DNA of 64,000 nt from a filamentous cyanobacterium ESFC-1. GTDB taxonomy: Bacteria; Cyanobacteriota; Cyanobacteriia; Cyanobacteriales; Spirulinaceae. The stretch is taken from positions 575,867 to 639,866 of the forward strand of contig KB904821.1 in assembly GCA_000380225.1 (NCBI GenBank), given 5' to 3'. This document shows positions 36,190 to 43,997 of the stretch, in pieces. Each line of letters begins with the position of its first letter. Positions within the stretch are counted from its first letter, which is position 1. The position numbers were made by a program, and so were the translations under genes. Under the pieces are notes generated by a model. That model worked only from the letters and a program-made list of their open reading frames with translations, was not told the DNA's origin and ran no database searches.

Positions 36190-36205
36190 ACTTGTTATAA
36201 CAAGT
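36190..36205. promoter_or_regulatory. Perfect palindrome ACTTGTTATAACAAGT, likely GntR operator
   Basis: 16-bp perfect inverted repeat in the divergent region between the desaturase operon (start 36157) and the GntR gene (start 36339). HutC-type GntR proteins bind sites with the GT-N-AC pattern (family knowledge), which this contains (GT-TATA-AC). I infer it controls the operon and probably gntR itself. Confidence 0.7.
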
Positions 36206-36309
36206 TGTTTTATATGATAAGCCTTTATTTCCGAAAATCTGTAATCTTCGTTACCAAAAACTTGAGTACAACCTCATTCACATTCAGACGATAATTACCC
36301 GTTAAGGGA

Positions 36310-36345
36310 TTTTAGGAACAACCAATAACCAAAAACCAATGACCA
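36310..36345. repeat. Heptanucleotide repeat running into the gntR start codon
   Basis: AACAACCAATAACCAAAAACCAATGACCAA: the gntR ATG (36339) lies inside the repeat, in CCAATGACCAA. It replaces any recognisable ribosome-binding site. Confidence 0.65.
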
Positions 36346-37064
36346 AACTGCATATTTTAATTTCAGAAAAACTGCGTCGTCAAATTCTGAATGGTACTTA
36401 TCAACCGGGGGAACAATTACCCAGCGAACGTCAACTCATGGAGAGTTTTGAAGTGAGCCGCATTACAATTCGTCGCGCTATTAGTAATTTAGTGAATCAG
36501 GGTTTAGTAGAATCGCAACAAGGAAAAGGCGTATTTATTAATCATCGTCAAAAGGTGACTTATTCGCTTTCGAGTCCTTTAATTTTTTTAGAACAGGATA
36601 TGCAGCGTCAGGGAATCGATTTTGTGAGCCGAAATTTGGTATTCGAAGAAATTTTAGCGCCTAAAGATGTTAAAGTTGCTCTTAATTTATCCCCAGAAGA
36701 ACCATCAGTTTATCTTCAGAAAAAGTTATTTTTAATTAATAACGATCCTGGGGGAATTGATGTTACTTATATTGTGCCAGATTTGGGCAAAACTTACGCC
36801 CAAGAGTTACAGCAAAAAATGACTTTCCCTTTTTTAGAAAAGCAGGGCATTAGAATCGAGCGTCTGGATTCTGTTTTAGAATGTACTTATGCCGATCGCG
36901 AAATGAGCGAGTATTTAGAAGTTAACTTGGGTCATCCTTTGCTGGTATTTCGCTACACGGCTTTTACCGCAGAAAACCGCCCAATTTTGCAAGGGGAATC
37001 TTTGTCTAGGGGCGATCGCTTTTGCTATTCTTTGAGCATTTCTCGCGATCGCCCTCCGGTTTAG
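36339..37064 (+). CDS. GntR-family (HutC type) transcriptional regulator
   Basis: 241 residues. Winged-helix GntR domain (about 1-70, LRRQILNGTYQPGEQLPSERQLMESFEVSRITIRRAISNLVNQGLV) and a UTRA ligand-binding domain (about 95-235, LEQDMQRQGIDFVSRNLVFEEILAPKDVKVAL ... QGESLSRGDRFCYSLSISR). Divergent from the desaturase-MetX-like-glnT operon and separated by a palindromic operator, so it is the likely ligand-responsive repressor of it. Its 3' end overlaps that of the convergent glycosyltransferase by 4 nt. Confidence 0.94.
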   Translation: MTKLHILISEKLRRQILNGTYQPGEQLPSERQLMESFEVSRITIRRAISNLVNQGLVESQQGKGVFINHRQKVTYSLSSPLIFLEQDMQRQGIDFVSRNLVFEEILAPKDVKVALNLSPEEPSVYLQKKLFLINNDPGGIDVTYIVPDLGKTYAQELQQKMTFPFLEKQGIRIERLDSVLECTYADREMSEYLEVNLGHPLLVFRYTAFTAENRPILQGESLSRGDRFCYSLSISRDRPPV

Positions 37065-38548
37065 ATGGGTTCAGGATCGGGACTGATATGTTCGAGCATA
37101 ATCTCTAATGTTTCACCTTTGAGCCATTTATTGCGGACTGCGAGTTCCCCTAAAGGGACTTGATTTTGCTTATATTCTTGAATCAAAATATTAATTTGTT
37201 CGTCACTCAATAAGCCCGATTCTTTTAAACACTGACTGATGGAAAGATGGTTTTTCGTCGTTTCAAAGTCTAATAATGTGGCAAAAAATTCGACGGTTTC
37301 GGCTTTGAGCCAGTTTTGTTGAACGACGATTTCACCGAAACGAAGGTCTGGCGATTTTTGCTTGATTTCTAGAACTCGCTCGACTTGGGTTCGAGATAAT
37401 AATCCTGCATCTTGAAGAATATTACCAATGCGTCGTTCCGGTCGAGGGGTGGTATATTCTAGTATGACATCCAGGGTTTGCGGTTTGATTAAACCGTTGC
37501 AAACGGCAATTTCTCCGATGGGAATCTTGTTCGTTTTTGCTTCTTGGGTTAAGGCTTGTAGTTGTTGTTGATTGAGGAGTCCCGATCGTTGCAGATAGCG
37601 ACTCATGGGCCAATTGCGATTGTTGAAACTTTCGGTTAATAAATCAGCGAAAAACTCAACGGTTTGTGCGGTTAACCAGCCTTCTTTAACGACAATCTCA
37701 CCAAAGCGTTTTTGAGGGAATTTTTGTTTAGTTGAGAGGATTTTTTGGACTTGTCCCCGTGTCAGCAATCCGGCTTCTTCTAACAGTTGACCAATGCGAC
37801 GTTGATAGCGATAGAGGTTGAGCTTTTGTTGGAAGATTAACCAGAAAAAGGGAACAGAATCGACGAGATAACGCTTCCATAAACGACCGGGTTCTGAGAG
37901 TAACCGATGTAACCATTCTATTCCTAAACGGCTCATCCATCGGGGCGATCGCTGGCGGTTTCCGGCTTCAAAGTCAATGGTTGCGCCAATGGCTAAAAAG
38001 ACTTTAACATAAGCAAAGCGATCGCGATATTTATAAATCCATTTTTCCTGTTTCGGCGCACCTACACCAATCGCTAATACGGTAGCCCCCGAATCGTCGA
38101 TCATTTTAATAATGCGATCGCATTCTTTTTCGTCTTTTTCAAAACCAAACGGGGGAGAATAAGCCCCGACAATCATCTCGCGACCGACTTTTTGGTTAAT
38201 ATTATCTTTGGCGCGATCGGCAACTCCTTCGGCGGCTCCGAGCAGAAAGATTTTGACGCTTTCATCATTTTTATAATATTCGTAGAAAGCGGGAAATAAA
38301 TCCGAGCCGGAAATTTTTTCTTGGATGGGTTTCCCCAAAAAGTTGGAAATATACATCAAAACTTGGCTGTCACAAGTGATGTAATCTGCCACTTTGTAAA
38401 CGTCATAAAATTCTGGGTCTTTTTGCAGTTTTACCAGATGATCGACGTTCGGTGTAAAGACAATACCGCCATTTTTTAAGTTGGCAAGCAAGTCTTTACG
38501 GGCAATATTATTAATAGCAACATTTAAAATTTTAATAGAACTCATCAA
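37061..38548 (-). CDS. WecG/TagA-family glycosyltransferase (GT26) with MshEN-like C-terminal repeats
   Basis: 495 residues, about twice the usual GT26 length. Residues 1-245 are a GT26 domain (NVAINNIARKDLL, TPNVDHLVKLQKDPEFYDVYKVADYITCDSQVLMYISNFLG, LLGAAEGVADRAKDNI, VLAIGVGAPKQEKWIYKYRD, IGATIDFEAG). Residues about 250-495 hold two long repeats of about 115 residues, each made of two halves: RIGQLLEEAGLLTRGQVQKIL..FGEIVVKEGWLTAQTVEFF and RIGNILQDAGLLSRTQVERVL..FGEIVVQQNWLKAETVEFF. The R-x-G-x-x-L-x-x-x-G-L-L pattern resembles the MshEN (GspE N-terminal) family, some of which bind c-di-GMP. Predicted role: cytosolic transfer of a sugar to a lipid carrier in exopolysaccharide synthesis, possibly regulated through the repeats. 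Confidence 0.88.
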   Translation of the reverse strand: MMSSIKILNVAINNIARKDLLANLKNGGIVFTPNVDHLVKLQKDPEFYDVYKVADYITCDSQVLMYISNFLGKPIQEKISGSDLFPAFYEYYKNDESVKIFLLGAAEGVADRAKDNINQKVGREMIVGAYSPPFGFEKDEKECDRIIKMIDDSGATVLAIGVGAPKQEKWIYKYRDRFAYVKVFLAIGATIDFEAGNRQRSPRWMSRLGIEWLHRLLSEPGRLWKRYLVDSVPFFWLIFQQKLNLYRYQRRIGQLLEEAGLLTRGQVQKILSTKQKFPQKRFGEIVVKEGWLTAQTVEFFADLLTESFNNRNWPMSRYLQRSGLLNQQQLQALTQEAKTNKIPIGEIAVCNGLIKPQTLDVILEYTTPRPERRIGNILQDAGLLSRTQVERVLEIKQKSPDLRFGEIVVQQNWLKAETVEFFATLLDFETTKNHLSISQCLKESGLLSDEQINILIQEYKQNQVPLGELAVRNKWLKGETLEIMLEHISPDPEPI

Positions 38549-38896
38549 GCAACCTTAGTTATAAATATTTGGTTTTGAAGTCGTTTTAAATCGTGATGAG
38601 GGATTGCTTTTGGGTCAAAGAAAGGCGGTTTCAAATTTCCGGGGAATTGTATAGACTTTGGCTTTGAGCGCCTAGACTCAGGAACCCTCTCCTCTATAAC
38701 TTTGCAATTCCACTTAAGTACAAACGAGAAGATCGGATTTTTAACTGATAACTGCCTTAGCCTTTTTGAGAGAACACTATATTACGTTTTACTACAAAAT
38801 AACAAAAAATACGACCGTAATTCTACGGAACTCTAGGGGTAGATTTTACTATTGTTTTCAGTTTTTCTGGCGATCCAAAGTCAAAAACTGTTAATT
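38549..38896. other. Intergenic region with palindrome CCGTA-N4-TACGG (copy 2)
   Basis: AAAAATACGACCGTAATTCTACGGAACTCTA at about 38805-38835 repeats the pattern seen at 26938-26968. It lies upstream of the GT26 gene and downstream of nadK. AT-rich, no gene. Confidence 0.5.
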
Positions 38897-39811
38897 TCAC
38901 CGATCATTATTATAATGGACGCGAGTCCCGGCCCACTGCAATTTTTCCCGCAGAATGGCATAAAATGAATAATTTTCTCGGAGAATAATAAACTTCGCGT
39001 GACAATCTGCCATTCGGACTCGGACTCGCTGATTTGGCCAGATGGTTGTTGCGAGAATACCATCTGTCCAGAGTTTAATATTCAACTCGCGATCGCTCAA
39101 CGGAGAAATATTAACCACCGATCCGGCCGGAAAAATAATCGAGCGCGATGACAAACTCAACGGACAAATCGGCGTGACGGCGATCGCCTCCATGCCCGCG
39201 TGTAAAATGGGGCCGTTAGCCGAAGCATTGTAACAAGTAGACCCCGTAGGAGTCGCCACAATCAAGCCGTCTCCGTGGTATTGATCGACAATAGCCCCAT
39301 CCACTTCCATTTCTAAAAGACAGGTGGGCATACGGTCAATACTGGCGGGTTTAACGCACATTTCATTCAAACATAAGAAAGGCTCGCTCATGCGCTCAGA
39401 AGCCAGCCTTGTGCCTTCAAATACGCCCGCTTGTAGCATCATCCGACGCTGCACCGCATAGCGATCGCCCAGCAACCGCTTCCAGACTGCTTCGGTGTCT
39501 TCAAATAACTCAAAGGGTTCGGTCAAAAAGCCCAAATGTCCCCCCACATTCACCGCTAAAATCGGGATGTCATAAGGCGCAAGATGACGAGCCGCCGCGA
39601 GAATCGTACCGTCACCCCCTAAAACCACGGCTAAATCTATTTTTTTTCCAGAAGAAGCCAAAAACACGGGATAGGGATTATCCTTCGGGCCGCTTGGCCC
39701 CATCAAAACCTGACACCCCAATTTTTCCAGTTGACGCGCACAGGTTTCGGCCCAAGATTTACTCGGATGGCTGTCAATTTTGTAAACGATAATGACTTGA
39801 TTTAGCTGCAC
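38897..39811 (-). CDS. nadK: NAD(+) kinase
   Basis: 304 residues. GGDGT at 65-69 (LAVVLGGDGTILAAAR), NVGGHLGFLTE, HGDGLIVATPTGSTCYNASANGPILHAG, ICPLSLSSRSIIFPAGSVV. Phosphorylates NAD to NADP. Cyanobacteria have two NadK groups; this one has an N-terminus YKIDSHPSKSWAETCARQLEKLG. Last of the S2P-lipoprotein-nadK run on the minus strand. Confidence 0.96.
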   Translation of the reverse strand: MQLNQVIIVYKIDSHPSKSWAETCARQLEKLGCQVLMGPSGPKDNPYPVFLASSGKKIDLAVVLGGDGTILAAARHLAPYDIPILAVNVGGHLGFLTEPFELFEDTEAVWKRLLGDRYAVQRRMMLQAGVFEGTRLASERMSEPFLCLNEMCVKPASIDRMPTCLLEMEVDGAIVDQYHGDGLIVATPTGSTCYNASANGPILHAGMEAIAVTPICPLSLSSRSIIFPAGSVVNISPLSDRELNIKLWTDGILATTIWPNQRVRVRMADCHAKFIILRENYSFYAILREKLQWAGTRVHYNNDR

Positions 39812-39879
39812 TCCCTTTCAATCCTGAATTTGTTTCCAACTTCCGAGTTTGAGTCTTTTTCGTTCAGCTTAAGGGCAAA

Positions 39880-40524
39880 TTAGGACTCGCTGCTAAAGCT
39901 TTTAATACTTTTTTCAAAATTGGGTAAACGTTGCTCAAATTGCGCTGCTGTGGTTGCGTAAATGGCGATCCACAAGCGTTCTGTATCCGGGACAAAATAC
40001 ATCAACGGTTGGATGGTTGTACCGTTGACTTCATCTTGTACGACAATCCGACCCATTTCGCGATCGCCCACCTGAATAACTCCTTGTTCGATTACTTCTA
40101 CCCCGGTACTCAGTTGTGCGGCGGTTTGACGGGTAAAATCAGCCAAGGAGACTTCTGGGGGTTTTTCGACCGGAATCACGTTGACGTTGGTAATCTGCTC
40201 GTTGGGGGAGAGATTAGGATCGAAGGCTAACAAGGCGATCGCGGCAGGATTTTGGCGAATCGCTTGCAGTTGTTGGGCGTATTCCGAGCCAATTTCGTTG
40301 AGTCGGGCTTCGAGTTCGTCAAGGTCGGTACTGGGGTTTCCCCCTTCATATTGGGGAGGTAAAGCCAGAGAAACCCCTTCTCCTTGAATTGTTTGCCAAT
40401 CGGACTGAGTTTCTGCTGGATTTTGGCTCGTTGGGGGCGTTTCGGGGTTGATTGCGTCTTGACACCCTGTTAGGGTTAGTAGCAGTAAACAACTCGCGAT
40501 CGCGCTCTTTTTTAAAATTCCCAT
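39880..40524 (-). CDS. Lipoprotein, PsbP-like/Mog1-like fold suspected
   Basis: 214 residues. Lipobox LTLTGC (Cys about residue 21) after a basic N-terminus, so it is a lipoprotein of the cell or thylakoid membrane. The mature part starts with a Pro/Thr/Gln-rich linker, then a domain with GEGVSLALPPQYEG, PVEKPPEVSLADFTRQTAAQL, MGRIVVQDEVNG..LMYFVPDTERLWIAIYATTAAQFEQRLPNFEKSIKSF. The closing 'F..S..SF' and strand layout resemble PsbP/Mog1-type domains, but I cannot confirm it. Gap of 15 bp from the upstream site-2 protease gene, so one operon. Confidence 0.75.
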   Translation of the reverse strand: MGILKKSAIASCLLLLTLTGCQDAINPETPPTSQNPAETQSDWQTIQGEGVSLALPPQYEGGNPSTDLDELEARLNEIGSEYAQQLQAIRQNPAAIALLAFDPNLSPNEQITNVNVIPVEKPPEVSLADFTRQTAAQLSTGVEVIEQGVIQVGDREMGRIVVQDEVNGTTIQPLMYFVPDTERLWIAIYATTAAQFEQRLPNFEKSIKSFSSES

Positions 40525-40539
40525 AAATGAATCAAGGAG

Positions 40540-42039
40540 TTACAAATTCAACCATTGGGTTACCGTTGCGGGAACGGGTAACAAAATCACCACTAACAGG
40601 GTCAACGCCACTAAACCCAAGATATCGCGCTTGGTGTCTAGCTCCGTCACATCATTCAGAGCCGGTTCGTCTAAAATGGGGATAAACAGTAAAATAATCG
40701 CCCAAAGCAGAAATTCTTGGTGAATGAGGGACAATCCTAAGAGTAATAACCGGGCGACTTGCCCAATGCCTGCCGCAGTACGCTGGCCAAACATCGCATG
40801 GACAATATGACCGCCATCGAGTTGTCCCACGGGCATTAAATTCAAGGCGGTGACGATAATTCCCAAATAACCCGCGATCGCCAACGGATGTAAATCAAGG
40901 GCTGTTCCGGGGGTTAATTGGCTGCCTAGGGCGATTTTACTAGCCACTGCGATAAAGAAAGAAAAGCGGGGATCGAGGGAATCGAAATTAAATAAACTGG
41001 TTTCTTCTCCGGCTGGAATCACCTCCGACAAGGAGAAGCCCCAAATTAAAATCGGTAACGCCACGATAAAGCCCCCCAAAGGCCCGGCGATTGAGGTATC
41101 AAACAAAGCCCGGCGATTGGGAACGGGCGATCGCATTTGGATAAAGGCCCCAAACGTGCCGATAAAGAAGGGAATGGGGATAAAGTAAGGCAGGGTGGCT
41201 CGGATTTTATAGCGAATCGCCGCGAGATAGTGACTGAGTTCGTGAACCCCTAAAATCGCCATCAAAGCCAGACTATAGGGCAGACCTTGGCGCAATAAGC
41301 TACTTTGGGTTTGTAATTCTTCCGGGTTTACACCTGCCAGGGTTGCCCCGGCCAAAGTCGTGGTAAATAAAGTAATGACCAAAAGCGCGATCGCCAAACC
41401 CGGACGAGTCAAGGTTTCATCTTGGTCTTGGCGTTTACTTTTTGACCAACGATTGGGAACTAGGGCGAAAAAGGGGCGATTTTTTGCGCCTTCTTGGAAA
41501 ACAATCACAAAGCGATCGCCAAATTTCCCTTCGATATTATTGCGAATCGTTTGATATGCGACCTCTGGATTAGCCCGTAGACGACCGCGACACAAAATTG
41601 CCTGGGGATGGTAATCTAAATTTTGCAAGTAATAAGTTCCCCAAGGGAAGCAATTTCGCAACTCTTTTTCTTCAGCATCGGAAATAGGTCGCACTTGCGG
41701 CGGTGGGGTTTTGGGGTCTTTTTGAAGATTGATGGGGGTTTGTCCCGTCGGCGTTTCGCTAGACTTGGGTAATTCTCGCCGTCGCGAATGGATCAAATAG
41801 TGATACAGCAACGGACACAGAATAAACAAGCCCAAAACGCCCAACCAAGCCTCTGTGGGTAAGTCTTGACTTTCACCGTTCATGGCTAACATCAAAAACG
41901 TCAGGACAAACGGCGGAGTCATGAGTACAATCCACAACAACCAGATTGGCGTGCGGGTGAGGGGTGCAACACTCTGTTTTAAAATTGAGTAAGTTACAGC
42001 GCTCACGAAGCCCAAAAAGATTAGAAGAAAAAATTCCAT
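40540..42039 (-). CDS. Site-2 protease (M50), EGY-type
   Basis: 499 residues. HELSH (266-270) is the HExxH zinc motif in a membrane helix. NLMPVGQLDGGHI gives the third ligand region (LDGG). Many helices in the C-terminal half, plus a soluble N-terminal section (about 90-205) with Pro-rich linker and a domain containing FPWGTYYLQNLDYHPQAILCRG. This layout matches cyanobacterial relatives of plant EGY1/EGY2. Intramembrane cleavage of regulators is the family role; the target is unknown. Confidence 0.93.
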   Translation of the reverse strand: MEFFLLIFLGFVSAVTYSILKQSVAPLTRTPIWLLWIVLMTPPFVLTFLMLAMNGESQDLPTEAWLGVLGLFILCPLLYHYLIHSRRRELPKSSETPTGQTPINLQKDPKTPPPQVRPISDAEEKELRNCFPWGTYYLQNLDYHPQAILCRGRLRANPEVAYQTIRNNIEGKFGDRFVIVFQEGAKNRPFFALVPNRWSKSKRQDQDETLTRPGLAIALLVITLFTTTLAGATLAGVNPEELQTQSSLLRQGLPYSLALMAILGVHELSHYLAAIRYKIRATLPYFIPIPFFIGTFGAFIQMRSPVPNRRALFDTSIAGPLGGFIVALPILIWGFSLSEVIPAGEETSLFNFDSLDPRFSFFIAVASKIALGSQLTPGTALDLHPLAIAGYLGIIVTALNLMPVGQLDGGHIVHAMFGQRTAAGIGQVARLLLLGLSLIHQEFLLWAIILLFIPILDEPALNDVTELDTKRDILGLVALTLLVVILLPVPATVTQWLNL

Positions 42040-42165
42040 AATAGAAGCTAAATTTGCTTAAAACCAAACACGCCTTTTGCGGGATTGTCTTTGTTTTGAC
42101 GGCTTTCCCCCTACTCAACCCTGGCCGATCGGGTCGAGGGGCATTGCTCAACAGATTGTGAATTT

Positions 42166-42909
42166 ATGTCACTGTTTTATTCTGACGAATCTCTAGCTAA
42201 TTTACCCGATTCACTTCCTCGGACAACCGCTAAATTACTAAATCCGGTTTTTGACTTTCTTTTCGCTTTTGCACCGAATCGAGACACCCTCGGAGGGACA
42301 GCCTATCTCATTGTAGAAAAAGCTGGCAATATCCTGATCGATTGTCCGGGTTCAAATCCTGAAATTACCGATTTTATCGCTGAGATGGGGGGAATTGCTT
42401 GGTTGGTTTTAACTCATCGCGGCGGCATTGGTAGTCATGTTAAAGCCTTGCAAGAGCAATTTGGCTGCGCGATCGCGATTCAAGAACAAGCGGCTTATCT
42501 ACTCCCCCAAGCCCAAGTTACCCCCTTTGCCTCAGAATTGCCTCTGAGCGACGATTGCACCGCAATTTGGACTCCCGGTCATTCTCCCGGTTCCAGTTGC
42601 GTCTACTGCGCCCAAAATGGCGGTATTTTGTTTACAGGCAGGCATCTACTCCCCCGTCCGGTGAACCCAGAAGAAGCGACAGCAGGTTTCGCGATCGCGC
42701 CGTTGCGTCGTCCGAAAACTTTTCACTGGCCCAGGCAGTTACAAAGCGTTGAAGTCCTGAAACAACGCTTTTCCCCAGAAACTTTAGAATATTTATGTCC
42801 GGGGGCAAATATCGGCTTTTTACGGGGGGCTGTTGCGGTTAAAGACGCTTATCGCCATTTGAGCGCGATTGATTGTCAAGAACTGCGTCACGCTAAAATC
42901 GTTAGCTAA
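42166..42909 (+). CDS. Metallo-beta-lactamase-fold protein with degenerate metal site
   Basis: 247 residues. Overall MBL fold (GGTAYLIVEKAGNILIDCPG, IAWLVLTHRGGIGSH, IWTPGHSPGSSCVYC, GGILFTGRHLL). The HxHxDH motif reads H84-R-G-G-I-G-S-H91, and the usual GD before the second ligand loop is G158-R159. So most zinc ligands are missing, while the third-site His (H139) remains. A related cyanobacterial subfamily has 'THRxxxxxH' at this site. Either a pseudoenzyme or one with altered metal binding. Divergent from the site-2 protease. Confidence 0.8.
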   Translation: MSLFYSDESLANLPDSLPRTTAKLLNPVFDFLFAFAPNRDTLGGTAYLIVEKAGNILIDCPGSNPEITDFIAEMGGIAWLVLTHRGGIGSHVKALQEQFGCAIAIQEQAAYLLPQAQVTPFASELPLSDDCTAIWTPGHSPGSSCVYCAQNGGILFTGRHLLPRPVNPEEATAGFAIAPLRRPKTFHWPRQLQSVEVLKQRFSPETLEYLCPGANIGFLRGAVAVKDAYRHLSAIDCQELRHAKIVS

Positions 42910-43141
42910 GATTATAAGTCTATCTGGGTTGAGGCCGTGCCATTCACGGAATTGAGGGTGCATCCCCAAAATCCCTGCTGCATAAGGGTTGGGATTTTGG
43001 CTTAATGTTGCTAAAACCCCCACAAGGATATCGCGTCTGTTTGGGGGGCTGCGATCGCCGCTTTGTTTGATTAGCTTTTGGTCAAGTTTAACCGTTCACA
43101 ATCCCTCAAATCCCTGCCAATTCTAGCTTGTTGTAAAGGTC

Positions 43142-43582
43142 ATGGCTCATTCTCAAATGGACGCTTGCGAAATTCAAGAACTCGGTGCATCCCTCCGACG
43201 CATTGACCCCAAACTGATTGTCCCAGAAACCCCGTCAGGAACGATGCGGGTTTGGTATCAAGGGGGAGAGTTGTACTTCGATTTGTTTGTGGATTTGCGC
43301 GAGGGAGAGGTGGAGTGGTTTCAATTTACCCTGCGGGGTCGTTCTCTGTTGTGGAGTCGTCAAGATGACCCCAGTACCTTTAGAGAGTCTCCTTGGCAAA
43401 CCGGAGAAACTCACGAACTGCAAACCGAAGATGTGACGCTTCACCCCGCGAGTAAGGTGGTGACGAGCGATCGCGCCTTTAATCATTCTTTACTGGCTGT
43501 GGCTAGAGCCATCCTTGCAACCCGCAACGAGGATCCGATTTTAGTCGAAGTTTTTAAAATCTGTAATGCTCCGTTTGATTGA
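43142..43582 (+). CDS. Conserved protein of unknown function
   Basis: 146 residues. No family recognised. Predicted alpha/beta, soluble; contains GELYFDLFVDLREGEVEWFQFTLRGRSLLWSRQDDPS and ALLAVARAILATRNEDPILVEV-type 'SLLAVARAILATRNEDPILVEVFKICN'. One Cys near the N-terminus and one at the C-terminus. Charge and codon use look normal for the neighbourhood; it is probably a real cyanobacterial gene. A HIP1 octamer lies within it. Confidence 0.7.
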   Translation: MAHSQMDACEIQELGASLRRIDPKLIVPETPSGTMRVWYQGGELYFDLFVDLREGEVEWFQFTLRGRSLLWSRQDDPSTFRESPWQTGETHELQTEDVTLHPASKVVTSDRAFNHSLLAVARAILATRNEDPILVEVFKICNAPFD

Positions 43583-43997
43583 TCTGCGTTTGTTGTTTCT
43601 TTAAAAGTCTAATTTTCCCTGTCGCTGTTGTGGTTTGAGGAAAACGCGATAAATTCAGATAAACGACTTTAAAGTAGGGCAACTTTAGGGGTTTAGCTTA
43701 AATCAACGAGGAATACTCTCGGTCGAGGGGCGATCGCGCTGACTTTCATCTGTTTTTCCTGGGGACTGGCGCTACAATCTTCCCCCCCAAATATCAAACT
43801 GACCCACAAAATAGCCAGAGAGATAGTAAAATTATTATTAAGATTAATCTCCACAATTTGAAATTGTAATTTCATCTCCCTATCAATTAATGACCCGAAA
43901 CCGTAGTGGTGATGAAGTTTAACCCTCAGTCTTACCACAGCCATAACTTAATAAAACTTAAAATTATTTCATCAACCCTGGAAAACAGGAGGATATT
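43583..43997. other. Intergenic region upstream of the phytochrome gene
   Basis: AT-rich. At its end is AGGAGGATATT directly before the phytochrome ATG. A small frame on the opposite strand (43693-43944) has a hydrophobic stretch but is not convincing. No regulatory site identified. Confidence 0.4.

Noticed and set aside
42340-42370. tRNA-like GGTTCAAATCC in the MBL-fold gene
   Set aside because: No cloverleaf forms around it; it is within a good coding frame.
43693-43944. Small minus-strand frame with a hydrophobic stretch before the phytochrome gene
   Set aside because: 83 codons, no SD, unlike any family I know. A short membrane peptide cannot be excluded, but the support is too weak.
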